Assembly (NCBI RefSeq): GCF_036227265.1 | Contig: NZ_CP109446.1 | Location: forward strand, 2,741,501 to 2,805,500 | Length of the DNA stretch: 64,000 bases | Origin: Streptomyces sp. NBC_01476 | GTDB taxonomy: Bacteria > Actinomycetota > Actinomycetes > Streptomycetales > Streptomycetaceae | Direction: 5' to 3' | Part shown: positions 36,406-45,662 of the stretch, one piece after another | Position numbering within the stretch: position 1 is the first letter of the stretch | How the letters are laid out: each line of letters starts with the position of its first letter | The notes under the pieces: generated by a model | Told to the model about the DNA's origin: nothing | The model's database searches: none | The model's input: only the letters and a program-made list of their open reading frames with translations | Program-made: the position numbers and the translations under genes

Positions 36406-37426
36406 ACACCGAGTCCCGCTGGACCAGCTCGGTGGCCAGCACCACATGACGCCGTACCGACGCCCGTTCGGCGATCTCCTCCAGCAGGACCCGGGCCATC
36501 GTGCGGCCCATCTCCTCGGTCGGCTGGCGCACCGAGGTCAGGGCCGGGTCCATGTGGCGGGCGATGGCGGAGTCCTCGAAGCCGACCAGCGCGACGTCGT
36601 CCGGCACCCGGCGGCCGAGTTCCCGCAGCACCGCCCGGGCGCCCGCCGCCATGAGGTCGGAAGCGGCGAAGACACCGTCGATGTCCGGGGTACGGGCCAG
36701 GAGTTCGCGCATCGCCCGGCGCCCGCCCTCCTCGGTGAAGTCGCCGCCGGCCACCAGCGCCTCGGTGGGCGCGATCCCGGCCTCCGCCACCGCCTGGTGG
36801 TAGCCGTCCAGGCGCGAGCGGGCGACATACATGTCGTGCGGCCCGGTGATGGTGGCGACCCGGCGGCGCCCGCGGGCGATCAGGTGGGCGACCGCCGCCC
36901 GCGCGCCGCCGACGTTGTCCGCGTCGACGTAGGAGACCGATTCCAGGTCGCTGCGGCGGCCGTTGAGGACCGCCGGCATCTCCAGCTCCTCCAGCAGGTC
37001 GGGCAGCGGGTCGTCCTCGTGCACCGAGACCAGCAGCACGCCGTCCACCCGGTGGGCGGTGAGGTACTGGGCGAAGCGGGAGCGCTCCTTGGGCGTACGG
37101 ATCAAGGTGAGCAGCAACTGCATGTCGGTGTCGGCGAGTTCGGCGCCGATACCGCGGATGATGTCGGAGAAGTAGGGCTCGGCGAAGAGCCGGGTCTCCG
37201 GCTCGGGGATGACCAGGGCGATGGCGTCGGTCCGGTTGCCGGCCAGCGCGCGGGCCGCCCGGTTGGGCACGTATCCCAGCTCCGCGACGGCGGCCTCGAC
37301 CGCGGCCTTCGCCCGGTCGCTGACCCGCGGCGAGCCGTTGATCACCCGGGAGACCGTACCGCGTCCCACTCCGGCACGGACGGCCACCTCTTCCAGGGTG
37401 GGCCGTCCGCTGTGCCGCCCGTTCAT
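36404..37426 (-). CDS. cebR: CebR, LacI-family repressor of cellobiose/cellotriose uptake
   Basis: A 340-residue LacI-family repressor. The HTH (residues about 8-30: [24 protein letters not shown]) is followed by a hinge with [15 protein letters not shown] and the periplasmic-binding-protein-like sensor domain ([47 protein letters not shown]). In Streptomyces CebR represses the divergent cebEFG-bglC operon and is released by cello-oligosaccharides. Two matching operators lie in the intergenic region, so autoregulation is likely. The ATG at 37426 has GGAGG 11 bp upstream. Confidence 0.93.
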   Translation of the reverse strand: MNGRHSGRPTLEEVAVRAGVGRGTVSRVINGSPRVSDRAKAAVEAAVAELGYVPNRAARALAGNRTDAIALVIPEPETRLFAEPYFSDIIRGIGAELADTDMQLLLTLIRTPKERSRFAQYLTAHRVDGVLLVSVHEDDPLPDLLEELEMPAVLNGRRSDLESVSYVDADNVGGARAAVAHLIARGRRRVATITGPHDMYVARSRLDGYHQAVAEAGIAPTEALVAGGDFTEEGGRRAMRELLARTPDIDGVFAASDLMAAGARAVLRELGRRVPDDVALVGFEDSAIARHMDPALTSVRQPTEEMGRTMARVLLEEIAERASVRRHVVLATELVQRDSV

Positions 37427-37498
37427 GGCCACTTCCGCCTCCTGCTGGCTTCCTGTCGCGCCACCATAGCGCTCGGTCCTGGCCCGTCCGCGGGCGCT

Positions 37499-37512
37499 TG
37501 AGAGCGCTCCCA
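37499..37512. promoter_or_regulatory. CebR operator near cebR
   Basis: TGAGAGCGCTCCCA differs at one position from the CebR consensus TGGGAGCGCTCCCA. It lies 72 bp upstream of the cebR start codon, which suggests autorepression. Confidence 0.85.
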
Positions 37513-37643
37513 CGATACAAGCCCCTGGTCGCCGCGCCGCTCGGCGGCGGACCCGCGGCCCCGCGGTGACCGGCCGCATCCGTTCAAGAAGTAACATCCA
37601 CTCCGCCGCGGACACGTTCCGGCAACGAATTCGACTTCACGTC

Positions 37644-37672
37644 TTGACACTGGGGCCTCTCAGGCGTGAATG
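37644..37672 (+). promoter_or_regulatory. Probable cebE promoter
   Basis: A consensus -35 TTGACA (37644-37649) with a weak -10 (TGAATG, 37667-37672) at 17 bp. The CebR operator starts 15 bp after the -10, over the expected start of transcription. Confidence 0.55.
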
Positions 37673-37687
37673 TTCCGGAAAGCCTAA

Positions 37688-37701
37688 TGGGAGCGCTCCC
37701 A
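37688..37701. promoter_or_regulatory. CebR operator upstream of cebE
   Basis: TGGGAGCGCTCCCA, an exact match to the palindromic CebR box described in streptomycetes, about 115 bp before the cebE start codon. Confidence 0.93.
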
Positions 37702-37814
37702 CACGGTTCCCACCCAAACCCTCTCGCTTCGCCCGTCCGAGCCCCCCTTCCGGGGACTCGCGGGGGACTTCCGTACCACCCGCACGCCAGACCCACCCTG
37801 ACAAGGAGAGTGGA

Positions 37815-39164
37815 ATGCGCACTTCCGGCAGAACCCGCAAGGCCGCCGTCATCGCGGTCGCGGGTCTCGCAGCCTGCGCGACCCTGATCACCGGCTGCAG
37901 CAGCGACAGCAAGGACTCCGGCAGCGGAGACGGCGGCAAGTCCTCCGCGAACGAGAAGATCACGCTGCACATCGGCGACTTCGGCTCGTTCGGCTACGAC
38001 GACAAGACCGGCGCCAAGCTCTTCTCCGAATACCACGCGCTGCACCCGAACATCACCATCGTCGAGGACAACGTCTCGGACAGCGGGGCGTACTGGAACT
38101 CCCTCAAGCTGCACCTCACCCAGAACAGCGGTCTCGACGACATCCAGGCGATCGAGATCGGCTTCGTCGCCAACGCCACCCAGCCGCAGTACGCCTCGAA
38201 GTTCGTGGACTTCAAGACCGTCAAGGGCTTCAACGCCGGTGACTGGCTGGACTACAAGGAGAAGGAAGCCACCACCACCGACGGCAAGATCATCGGCGTC
38301 GGCACCGACGTCGGCCCGACCGCGATCTGCTACCGCAAGGACCTCTTCCAGCAGGCCGGACTGCCCACCGACCGGGACAAGGTCGCGGCGCTGTGGGCGG
38401 GCGACTGGAGCAAGTTCGTCGACGTCGGCAAGCAGTTCAAGGCGAAGGCGCCCGCCGGAGTGGCCTTCACCGACTCGGCGAGCGGCCTGTTCAACGCGGT
38501 ACTGGCCAGCCAGACCCAGCAGTACACCGATGACAGCGGCAAGCTCATCTACGACACCAGCACCGGTGTGCAGACGGCCTGGAACCTGTCCGCCCAGGCG
38601 GTGCAGGAGGGGCTGACCGCGAAGCTCCAGCAGTTCGACGCGAACAACACCTGGAGCGCCGCCTTCAAGACCAACAAGTTCGCCACCCTCGCCTGCCCGA
38701 GCTGGATGATCGGTCAGGTCGCGGACAACTCCGGTCCGGCGAACAAGGGCAAGTGGGACATCGCCCAGCCGCCGCAGGCCGGCAACTGGGGCGGTTCCTT
38801 CCTGGCGGTGCCCAAGTCCGGCAAGCACGTGGCCGAGGCCACCGCGCTGGCCCAGTGGCTGACCGCCGCTCCCCAGGAGGTCAAGGTCTTCCAGAAGTTC
38901 GGCAACATCCCGTCGAACAAGGCCGCGCTGAGCGACCCGGCGGTGCTGAACACCACCAACGACTACTTCCCCGGCACCCCGGTCGGCAAGATCTTCACCG
39001 CCACCGCCAATGACATCAAGCCGGCCCCGATCGGCCCGAACGACAGCCTGGTGAAGGACACCATCACCCAGAACGGGCTGCTCGACATGGAACAGCGCGG
39101 GACCTCGAAGGACAAGGCCTGGTCGAACGTCCAGGCCCAGGTCAAGGACAAGGTCGGCGAGTAA
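37815..39164 (+). CDS. cebE: Cellobiose/cellotriose-binding lipoprotein
   Basis: A 449-residue solute-binding protein of a carbohydrate ABC importer. The signal sequence ends in a lipobox, LITGCSS, giving a lipidated Cys at about residue 28. The body is a family 1 extracellular solute-binding fold. AAGGAG lies 7 bp before the ATG. It binds cello-oligosaccharides outside the membrane and passes them to CebF and CebG. The ATPase is not in this window; in Streptomyces MsiK usually serves. A large hairpin follows the gene. Confidence 0.93.
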   Translation: MRTSGRTRKAAVIAVAGLAACATLITGCSSDSKDSGSGDGGKSSANEKITLHIGDFGSFGYDDKTGAKLFSEYHALHPNITIVEDNVSDSGAYWNSLKLHLTQNSGLDDIQAIEIGFVANATQPQYASKFVDFKTVKGFNAGDWLDYKEKEATTTDGKIIGVGTDVGPTAICYRKDLFQQAGLPTDRDKVAALWAGDWSKFVDVGKQFKAKAPAGVAFTDSASGLFNAVLASQTQQYTDDSGKLIYDTSTGVQTAWNLSAQAVQEGLTAKLQQFDANNTWSAAFKTNKFATLACPSWMIGQVADNSGPANKGKWDIAQPPQAGNWGGSFLAVPKSGKHVAEATALAQWLTAAPQEVKVFQKFGNIPSNKAALSDPAVLNTTNDYFPGTPVGKIFTATANDIKPAPIGPNDSLVKDTITQNGLLDMEQRGTSKDKAWSNVQAQVKDKVGE

Positions 39165-39178
39165 TACCGACCAGCGGT

Positions 39179-39222
39179 ACGGGCCGCCCGGCAGAGCCTT
39201 GGCCACCTGCCGGGCGGCCCGT
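39179..39222 (+). terminator. Intercistronic hairpin between cebE and cebF
   Basis: A 16-bp perfect stem (arms 39179-39194 and 39207-39222) with a 12-nt loop lies between the binding-protein gene and the permease genes. Such structures stabilise the binding-protein mRNA or reduce read-through, so that the binding protein is made in excess. Confidence 0.75.
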
Positions 39223-39275
39223 GACGAGCACGGCACCACCACCCTCGCCCGCTCCCCTACCGGAAGGACGCCCCC

Positions 39276-40229
39276 GTGGCCACCTCCGTCAGGGCGGCGT
39301 CCGACGGCCGCGCCCCAGCCGGCTGGCGCACCAAGCTGTTCCGGCTGGACACCAAAGCGTCGCCGTACGCGTACATCGCCCCTTTCTTCCTCTGCTTCGC
39401 CGCCTTCGGGCTCTTCCCGCTGATCTACACCGGCTGGCTCTCCCTCAACCGGGTGCAGCTCGGTACCAGCGCCCACTGGGTCGGCTTCCAGAACTACACC
39501 GACCTGTGGGACAACCAGTTCTTCTGGACCGCGCTGCGCAACACCTTCACGCTGGGCCTGATCTCCACCGTGCCGCAGCTGATGATGGCGCTGGGCCTGG
39601 CCCACCTGCTCAACTACAAGCTGCGGGCCCGCGGTTTCTTCCGGGTGGCGGTCCTCGCGCCGTACGCCACCTCGATCGCGGCGGCCTCGCTGGTGTTCGT
39701 CCAGCTCTTCAACCCCGACTACGGGATGATCAACCAGTTCCTCGGGCACGTCGGTATCGACCCGGTGGAGTGGTCGTCCTCCAAGTGGCCCGCGCAGATC
39801 GCCATTTCGTCGATCGTGACCTGGCGCTGGACCGGCTACAACGCACTGATCTACCTGGCCGCCATGCAGGCGGTGCCGGCCGATCTGTACGAGGCGGCGG
39901 CGCTCGACGGTGCCTCGCGCTGGCGGCAGTTCATCAGCGTGACGATCCCGTCGATCCGGCCGACGATCTTCTTCACCATCATCGTCTCGACCATCGGCGC
40001 CACCCAGCTCTTCGGTGAGCCGCTGATCTACGGCGGCAACAGCAGTTCGGGCGGCTCGGCCCACCAGTACCAGACGCTGAGCCTCTACATGTACGACAAG
40101 GGCTGGCAGGTCGGCGAGCTCGGCCAGGCGTCCGCGGTGGCCTGGGTGATGCTGCTGATCCTGCTGCTCATCGGCGCGGTCCAGCTCTTCGTGCTGCGGA
40201 CGAACAACCGCCGGAAGCTGGGAGGCTGA
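39276..40229 (+). CDS. cebF: Cellobiose ABC transporter permease
   Basis: A 317-residue MalF-type permease with six predicted membrane spans. The EAA loop is YEAAALDGASRWRQFISVTIPSIRP. The GTG start follows GGAAGGA by 7 bp. It forms the membrane channel with CebG. Gene order and the strong neighbouring operators support the cellobiose assignment. Confidence 0.92.
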   Translation: MATSVRAASDGRAPAGWRTKLFRLDTKASPYAYIAPFFLCFAAFGLFPLIYTGWLSLNRVQLGTSAHWVGFQNYTDLWDNQFFWTALRNTFTLGLISTVPQLMMALGLAHLLNYKLRARGFFRVAVLAPYATSIAAASLVFVQLFNPDYGMINQFLGHVGIDPVEWSSSKWPAQIAISSIVTWRWTGYNALIYLAAMQAVPADLYEAAALDGASRWRQFISVTIPSIRPTIFFTIIVSTIGATQLFGEPLIYGGNSSSGGSAHQYQTLSLYMYDKGWQVGELGQASAVAWVMLLILLLIGAVQLFVLRTNNRRKLGG

Positions 40230-40232
40230 CCG

Positions 40233-41156
40233 ATGGCACAACTCACCCAGCCGGTACGGCCGTCCGGTCAGAGCCGGTCCGCCGCCACCGCCGAGAAGCC
40301 GCGCCGTTTCCGGCTGCGGGCCGGGGGCGCGGGCAAGCAGCAGAACGGCGGCCCGGTCGCGTACGGGTTCTTGATCCTCGCCGCGCTGGTCTCGCTCTTC
40401 CCGCTGTACTGGACGGTGGTGGCGGCCTCGCACACCGACACCGACATCGTCACCCCGCCGACGCCGCTGCTGCCCGGCAGCCATCTGATCGACAACCTGA
40501 AGATCGTCTGGGACCAGGTCGACATGACCACGGCCCTGATCAACTCCACGATCGTGGCGGGCTGTGTGGCCTTCAGTACGGTCCTGTTCGCCACGCTGGC
40601 CGGATTCGCCTTCGCCAAGCTGGAGTTCCGCGGCCGCAATGCGCTGCTGACGATCGTGGTGGCGACCATGACCATCCCGCCGCAGCTCACCGTGATCCCG
40701 CTCTACCAGATCATCACCAACGTGGGCTGGGTCGGCCACATCCAGTCGGTGATCCTGCCGTCGCTGGTGGCGGCCTTCGGCGTCTTCTTCATGCGGCAGT
40801 TCCTCGCCGAGGCGCTGCCGGTGGAGCTGGTCGAGGCGGCCCGGGTGGACGGGGCGCACTCGCTGCGGATCATCTGGCACGTGGTGTTCCCGATCGCCCG
40901 GCCGGCCATGGCGGTGCTCGGGATGCTGGTCTTCGTGCAGTCCTGGAACGACTTCTTCTGGCCCTTCATCGCCCTCAACCAGCAGAACCCGACGGTGCAG
41001 GTGGCGCTGGCCGGGCTCGGCTCCGGCGACCACACCATCGACCACGCGGTGGTCGTCACCGGCGCCCTGGTGGCGACGCTGCCGCTGCTGCTGGTCTTCG
41101 CCGTGCTCGGCAAGCAGATCGTCGGCGGCATCACCGCGGGCGCCGTCAAGAGCTGA
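40233..41156 (+). CDS. cebG: Cellobiose ABC transporter permease
   Basis: A 307-residue MalG-type permease with six predicted spans and the EAA loop [27 protein letters not shown] charged N-terminal extension of about 45 residues precedes the first span. It starts 3 bp after cebF, so the two are co-translated. Confidence 0.92.
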   Translation: MAQLTQPVRPSGQSRSAATAEKPRRFRLRAGGAGKQQNGGPVAYGFLILAALVSLFPLYWTVVAASHTDTDIVTPPTPLLPGSHLIDNLKIVWDQVDMTTALINSTIVAGCVAFSTVLFATLAGFAFAKLEFRGRNALLTIVVATMTIPPQLTVIPLYQIITNVGWVGHIQSVILPSLVAAFGVFFMRQFLAEALPVELVEAARVDGAHSLRIIWHVVFPIARPAMAVLGMLVFVQSWNDFFWPFIALNQQNPTVQVALAGLGSGDHTIDHAVVVTGALVATLPLLLVFAVLGKQIVGGITAGAVKS

Positions 41157-41217
41157 GCCACCGGTGCCCGCGCCCTCTTCCCCCGACGACCCCCTGATTC
41201 CCCTGGAGTCCCCCGTC

Positions 41218-42699
41218 ATGACAGCTGTCCGTTCCGAGAGCACGGAACTCTCCACGAGCCCGGGCTCGCTCCGTTTTCCCCCTGGCTTCGTCTGGGGGGC
41301 GGCCACCGCCGCTTACCAGATCGAGGGCGCCGCGGCCGAGGACGGCCGCACCCCCTCGATCTGGGACACCTTCAGCCACACCCCCGGCCGGGTGCTCAAC
41401 GGCGACACCGGTGACATCGCGGCCGACCACTATCACCTCTTCCGCGACGACGTCGCGCTGATGTCCGACCTGAACCTGGGCGCGTACCGCTTCTCGGTCT
41501 CCTGGTCCCGGGTGCAGCCGACCGGGCGCGGTCCCGCCGTCCAGCGCGGCCTGGACTTCTACCGGCAGCTCGTCGACGAGCTGCTGGCGCGCGGCATCAC
41601 CCCGGTGGCCACCCTCTACCACTGGGACCTGCCGCAGGAATTGGAGGACGTCGGCGGCTGGACGGTACGGGACACCACCGAGCGGTTCGCCGAGTACGCG
41701 GGCATCGTGGCCGGCGCGCTGGGCGACCGGGTGCCGTACTTCACCACCCTCAACGAGCCCTGGTGCTCGGCGTTCCTCGGCTACGGCTCGGGGGTGCACG
41801 CGCCCGGCCGGACCGAGCCGGAGTCGGCGCTCAAGGCCGCGCACCACCTCAACCTGGCGCACGGCAAGGCGATCGGCGTGCTGCGTTCGGTGCTGCCCGC
41901 CACCGCGCAGACCTCGATCACCCTCAACCTGCACCAGGTCAGGGCGGTTTCCACCTCGCCGGCCGACCTGGACGCGGCCCGCCGGATCGACGCGGTCGGC
42001 AACCGGGTCTTCCTCGGACCGATCCTGTCCGGTGAGTACCCGGCCGACCTGCTCGCGGACACCGGGCACCTGGTGGACTGGGAGGGGCTGGTCCGGGACG
42101 GGGACCTGGCGGAGATCTCCCGGCCCATCGACCTGCTGGGCATCAACTACTACACGCCGACGCTGGTTTCCGACGGCCGTGAGCAGGGCGACGGCGCCGA
42201 GCTGACCCGTAACGACGGCCACGGCGCCAGCGACTACTCCCCGTGGCCGGGCTCCGAGCACGTGGCCTTCCACCTGTCGCCCGGTGAGACCACCGCGATG
42301 CGCTGGGCGGTGGACGCCACCGGTCTGTACGACCTGCTGATGCGGGTCAAGCGGGAACACCCGGACCTGCCGATGATGGTCACCGAGAACGGCGCCGCCT
42401 ACGACGACTACGTCTCGCCCGAGGGCGCGGTCAACGACCCGCAGCGCATCGCCTATCTGCAGGGGCACCTGTCGGCGGTGCACCGCGCGCTGACCGAAGG
42501 CGCCGACGTCCGGGGCTACTTCCTGTGGTCGCTGATGGACAACTTCGAGTGGTCCTACGGCTACAGCAAGCGCTTCGGCGCGGTCTACGTGGACTTCTCC
42601 ACGCAGCGGCGGATTCCGAAGCGCAGCGCCCACTGGTACGCGTCGGTGGCCCGCGAGAACGTCCTTCCGGATCTCCCGCAGGAGGACGGGAAGTCCTGA
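41218..42699 (+). CDS. bglC: GH1 beta-glucosidase (cellobiose hydrolysis)
   Basis: A 493-residue cytoplasmic family 1 beta-glucosidase that splits imported cellobiose into glucose. The acid/base Glu is in [10 protein letters not shown] and the nucleophile Glu in [12 protein letters not shown]. It ends with the family's [14 protein letters not shown] tail. ATG 41218 gives a normal N-terminus (MTAVRSES, then [20 protein letters not shown]); an in-frame GTG 18 codons earlier is possible. Last gene of the ceb operon, followed by a 15-bp terminator. Its product also destroys the CebR inducer. Confidence 0.95.
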   Translation: MTAVRSESTELSTSPGSLRFPPGFVWGAATAAYQIEGAAAEDGRTPSIWDTFSHTPGRVLNGDTGDIAADHYHLFRDDVALMSDLNLGAYRFSVSWSRVQPTGRGPAVQRGLDFYRQLVDELLARGITPVATLYHWDLPQELEDVGGWTVRDTTERFAEYAGIVAGALGDRVPYFTTLNEPWCSAFLGYGSGVHAPGRTEPESALKAAHHLNLAHGKAIGVLRSVLPATAQTSITLNLHQVRAVSTSPADLDAARRIDAVGNRVFLGPILSGEYPADLLADTGHLVDWEGLVRDGDLAEISRPIDLLGINYYTPTLVSDGREQGDGAELTRNDGHGASDYSPWPGSEHVAFHLSPGETTAMRWAVDATGLYDLLMRVKREHPDLPMMVTENGAAYDDYVSPEGAVNDPQRIAYLQGHLSAVHRALTEGADVRGYFLWSLMDNFEWSYGYSKRFGAVYVDFSTQRRIPKRSAHWYASVARENVLPDLPQEDGKS

Positions 42700-42712
42700 A
42701 GGGACGGAAAAA

Positions 42713-42752
42713 GGAGCGGTACGGCAGTCCGAGGGTGCTGCCGTACCGCTCC
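42713..42752 (+). terminator. Terminator of the ceb operon
   Basis: A 15-bp perfect stem GGAGCGGTACGGCAG / CTGCCGTACCGCTCC with a 10-nt loop, 13 bp after the bglC stop. An A-run before it helps termination from the opposite strand. Confidence 0.85.
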
Positions 42753-42810
42753 GCGCTCCTCTCCCGTGGGGGGGAGAGAGGAACGGTCCTTCCGCAGTGG
42801 TCTGTTGGGA

Positions 42811-42903
42811 GGTGCCGGCCGGGTGCCGGCCGGGTGCCGACTGGTGCCGCCCGGTGCCGGCCGGGTGTCAGCCGGGTGTCAGCCGGGTGTCAGCTGGTGT
42901 AGG
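42811..42903. repeat. Degenerate 10-11-bp tandem repeat at the chitinase stop codon
   Basis: Eight to nine units of GGTGCCGGCCG or GGTGTCAGCCG type run from the ceb terminator side into the last codons of the convergent chitinase gene, whose stop lies inside the final units. Confidence 0.85.
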
Positions 42904-44404
42904 CGGCGAACGCCTGGGAGAACGCGCCGGCGCTCTGGACGATCGAACTGCACGAGGCGTCGGCCCAGCTCTGCGCGCCGCCCGCGCAGCTCTTGTCCCG
43001 GGTCGCGGACCACATCGACAGCCAGGCCAGGTGCTTGGTCCTGGCGAAGTCCACCAGCTGGGTGGCGTCGGCGACGGTGAACGTCTCGGTGCTGACGTCA
43101 TTGAGGCCGATCATCGGGGTGACCGCGATCTTGCTCCAGGCCGCCGCGTCGGAGAGCCCGAGCACGCCCTTGACCTGGGCCTGGGTCGCGGTGGCGCCGT
43201 CGATCGCGTACTGGCCCATGTCACCGCTGAACGAGGACCCGTAGTCCATCGCCATGATGTTGACCGCGGTCACGTCCACGCCGTTGCTCTTGGCGTTGGA
43301 GAGCAGATTGATGCCGTCCTGGGTGAGGCCAGTGGGCATCGCCGGCAGGGTGTACGAGACCTGGAGTCCGCTGTGGCTGCGCTGGAGCTGGGCGATGGCC
43401 TGGGCGCGGCGGGTATTGGCGGCGGCGTCCGGCAGGGCGCCGCCCTCGACGTCGAAGTCCACCTTGGTCAGTTTGTACTGGTCGATCACCTTGCCGTACG
43501 CGCTCGCCAGGTCGGCGGACGAGGAGCAGGCCGCGGCCAGTTCCGTACCGTTGGCACCGCCGAAGGAGACCCGCACATCGCCGCCGGCCGCCCGGACCGC
43601 GCCGATCTGCGCGGCCACCGCGTCGCTGTTGAGGTCGGAGACGCCGCCCCACTTGGGGGTGCAGCCCCCGCCGGAGATGACGAAGGCGAGGTTGAACTGC
43701 TTCACCCCGTTGGCGCTCATCGCACCGGTGAGGTTGTAGGCGGGGTAGAGCGAGGTGTCGACGTACGGCGCGAAGCCGCCGGAGGCCGTGGCGCCGCTGC
43801 CCCCGGTGGGGGTCGGGGTGGGCGTCTGGGTGGGGGGCTGGGTCGGCGGTCGCGTCGGCTGCTGGGTCGGCGGCTGAGTCGGGGGCTGGGTGGGCTGCTG
43901 CGTCGGCGTCCGGGTGGGCGTGGGCGTCGCGGTCGCCGTCGGGTGGCCGGTGGGGGTGGGCGTCGGCCCGTCGGAGACCGAGCACTTCACGTTGTTGATC
44001 AGGCAGTTCACCGGGTCCGCGGCCTTCGAGGAGGCGTGGGTGACAAAGCCGATCTGCGCGGTGCCGCCGGGGGCGATGGTGCGGTCCCAGCCGGCCGGGG
44101 TGACGGTCACGGTCTGCCCGGAGACGGTGAAGTCGCCGTTCCACAGCGAGCTGATGGTGGTGCCGGACGGCAGGTCGAACGTCAGCGTCCAGCCGTTCAG
44201 CGCGGTGGAGTTGGAGTTGCTGATGTCGTACTGCCCGGTGTAGCCGGTCGACCAGTCACTGGTCTTGGAGTACGCGGCACCGACCGTCGCGGCACTCGCG
44301 GACCCGGCGAGGACGAAGCCGCCGGCGATGGTCGCGGCGACGACGGTGACACCGCCGATGAGTTGCACCTTGCGGCTGGGACGGCGCCGATGGGTTGTTG
44401 CCAT
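42890..44404 (-). CDS. Secreted CBM2-GH18 chitinase
   Basis: A 504-residue modular enzyme. Residues 1-39 are a signal peptide (HRRRPSRK, hydrophobic core, then AGSASAA). Residues about 40-146 form a CBM2-type cellulose/chitin-binding domain. Residues about 147-203 are a Pro-Thr-rich linker. Residues about 208-504 are a GH18 catalytic domain. The catalytic motif is DFDVE at residues 316-320, matching DxDxE with Glu as acid. It hydrolyses chitin outside the cell. Next to the ceb cluster it enlarges the polymer-degrading group. Confidence 0.9.
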   Translation of the reverse strand: MATTHRRRPSRKVQLIGGVTVVAATIAGGFVLAGSASAATVGAAYSKTSDWSTGYTGQYDISNSNSTALNGWTLTFDLPSGTTISSLWNGDFTVSGQTVTVTPAGWDRTIAPGGTAQIGFVTHASSKAADPVNCLINNVKCSVSDGPTPTPTGHPTATATPTPTRTPTQQPTQPPTQPPTQQPTRPPTQPPTQTPTPTPTGGSGATASGGFAPYVDTSLYPAYNLTGAMSANGVKQFNLAFVISGGGCTPKWGGVSDLNSDAVAAQIGAVRAAGGDVRVSFGGANGTELAAACSSSADLASAYGKVIDQYKLTKVDFDVEGGALPDAAANTRRAQAIAQLQRSHSGLQVSYTLPAMPTGLTQDGINLLSNAKSNGVDVTAVNIMAMDYGSSFSGDMGQYAIDGATATQAQVKGVLGLSDAAAWSKIAVTPMIGLNDVSTETFTVADATQLVDFARTKHLAWLSMWSATRDKSCAGGAQSWADASCSSIVQSAGAFSQAFAAYTS

Positions 44405-44557
44405 AGGGGTGTGCCTGCCTCGTACTCGGGGTCTGCGGGGTTGATCCGCGGCACGACGCTAGCCCCCGCCGAACGGACAAATGCCCGGTCGGGGGCAGTG
44501 GGGCAGCTTCTTATGGCGGGCTTAAGGGAGCGAAAGGAAGGGCTTAATGGAGCCGGG

Positions 44558-44587
44558 CCCCGCGGGGGTTTCCCGGCCTCCGCGGGG
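44558..44587 (-). terminator. Hairpin after the sortase gene
   Basis: An 8-bp perfect stem CCCCGCGG / CCGCGGGG with a 14-nt loop, 20 bp downstream of the sortase stop on its strand, followed by a fairly T-rich stretch. Confidence 0.6.
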
Positions 44588-44606
44588 TGCTGGGCGCCGG
44601 CCCGGG

Positions 44607-45296
44607 TCAGCTCTTCTTCGCGTTGTCCAGATGGGCGAAGACCACCACGTTGTCCTTGTAGTCCTGCTTCTGGTGGTCGAAGGTGCCGCCGCAGGTGATG
44701 ATCCGCAGCTGGGCGTCGGGGGTGTCGCCGTAGACCCGCTGGTCCGGGAAGTCGTTCTTGGCGAAGGTCTCCACCGAGTCGATGGTGAAGTGCGCGACGC
44801 TGCCGTCCGCGCGGCTGACGTCCACGCCGCCACCGGGCTTGAGCAGCGAGAGCAGGAGGAAGACGGCGGGGCCGGTCTTGGTGTCCACGTGCCCCGCGAC
44901 GATGGAGTTCCCGCGTTCACCGGGGGTCGGGCCGTCGGCGTACCAGCCGACGAGGTTGACGTTGTTCACCGGCGGTGCCTCCAGCCGGCCGTCCGAGCCG
45001 AGGGCCAGCTTGGTGAAGGGGGCGTTGACGCCGATGGACGGGATGGACAGCCTGGTGGGCTCCGACCGGTCCATCGCCGGGGAGACGACGGGCGGGGCGG
45101 TACTGGGCAGCGGTCCGCTGGACCCGGGCGCCGGAGCGGCGGCGGACACCCCGGCGCTCACCGGTGCCTGGCCGTCCGCGTGCGTCACCGAGTTGTACAT
45201 CAGGAAGCCGCCGACCAGGACCGAGGCGGCGGCCCACCGCAGCACCCGCGTCCGGGGATCACGTACGGGTGGACGCGGTGCGGACTGCTCGGGCAT
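44607..45296 (-). CDS. Class F sortase
   Basis: A 229-residue membrane-anchored sortase. The N-terminal span (about 20-36) is followed by a Pro/Ala/Ser-rich stalk to about residue 78, then the sortase beta-barrel. The catalytic His is in IVAGHVDTKTG (His136) and Cys202 is in RIITCGGTFD; the TCGG form is typical of class F. The usual catalytic Arg after the Cys strand is not evident (DYKDN there). ATG 45296 is chosen over a start 10 codons upstream because it directly precedes the charged N-terminus. It attaches surface proteins to peptidoglycan. A likely substrate gene lies just upstream on the same strand. Confidence 0.85.
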   Translation of the reverse strand: MPEQSAPRPPVRDPRTRVLRWAAASVLVGGFLMYNSVTHADGQAPVSAGVSAAAPAPGSSGPLPSTAPPVVSPAMDRSEPTRLSIPSIGVNAPFTKLALGSDGRLEAPPVNNVNLVGWYADGPTPGERGNSIVAGHVDTKTGPAVFLLLSLLKPGGGVDVSRADGSVAHFTIDSVETFAKNDFPDQRVYGDTPDAQLRIITCGGTFDHQKQDYKDNVVVFAHLDNAKKS

Positions 45297-45363
45297 GGGT
45301 GGCGCTGCCTTTCGTCTGCCCGGCACGGCCGGCCGGGTTCGTGGTGGTGCGGGGTCGGGACAC

Positions 45364-45440
45364 TGCAGAAGCGGGGTGGGGACGGTGCAGAAGCGGATTC
45401 AGGAGCGGGTTCAGTACCGGGTTCAGTAGCGGGTTCGCAG
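45364..45440. repeat. Degenerate repeat upstream of the sortase gene
   Basis: Two GCAGAAGCGG units 24 bp apart are followed by three 12-bp units of AGCGGGTTCAGT type, e.g. AGCGGGTTCAGT and ACCGGGTTCAGT. Confidence 0.65.
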
Positions 45441-45488
45441 CAGGTCCGGAGGGGTGCCGCGGTGGTGCGGGCCGGCCGGAGCCGGAGC

Positions 45489-45522
45489 GGCGTGGCCACC
45501 GCCGGAGAACGGTGGCCACGCC
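45489..45522 (-). terminator. Terminator of the surface-protein gene
   Basis: A 12-bp perfect stem GGCGTGGCCACC / GGTGGCCACGCC with a 10-nt loop, 140 bp after the surface-protein stop on the minus strand. Confidence 0.65.
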
Positions 45523-45662
45523 GTGACCTGCGGCGGCCCGCTCCCGGCAGAGCCCGGGGTGGGGGCCGGACGCCGGAGGCGGGTTCCGCAGGGCGGGCCC
45601 GTCGGGCCCTCGGGTCGCACGCGGTGTGTCAGGGGCACCGCGGGCGACCCGCGTCAGATCGG

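Larger units (their letters stand above)
37427..37814. promoter_or_regulatory. Divergent cebR-cebE regulatory region
   Basis: A 388-bp region with two CebR operators and the cebE promoter (listed separately). No additional gene or hairpin was recognised in it. Confidence 0.75.
45297..45662. other. Intergenic region between surface protein and sortase genes
   Basis: 366 bp without a credible gene. It contains a tandem repeat (45364-45440) and a terminator hairpin (45489-45522). The sortase gene must therefore have its own promoter in the last 65 bp or inside the repeats; no clear -35/-10 pair was seen. Confidence 0.6.

Noticed and set aside
37584..41306. A 1240-codon open frame antisense to the ceb operon
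   Set aside because: It is a by-product of high GC content and biased third positions in cebEFG; its translation is repetitive Gly/Arg/Val/Asp with no domain, and real genes with strong motifs lie opposite.
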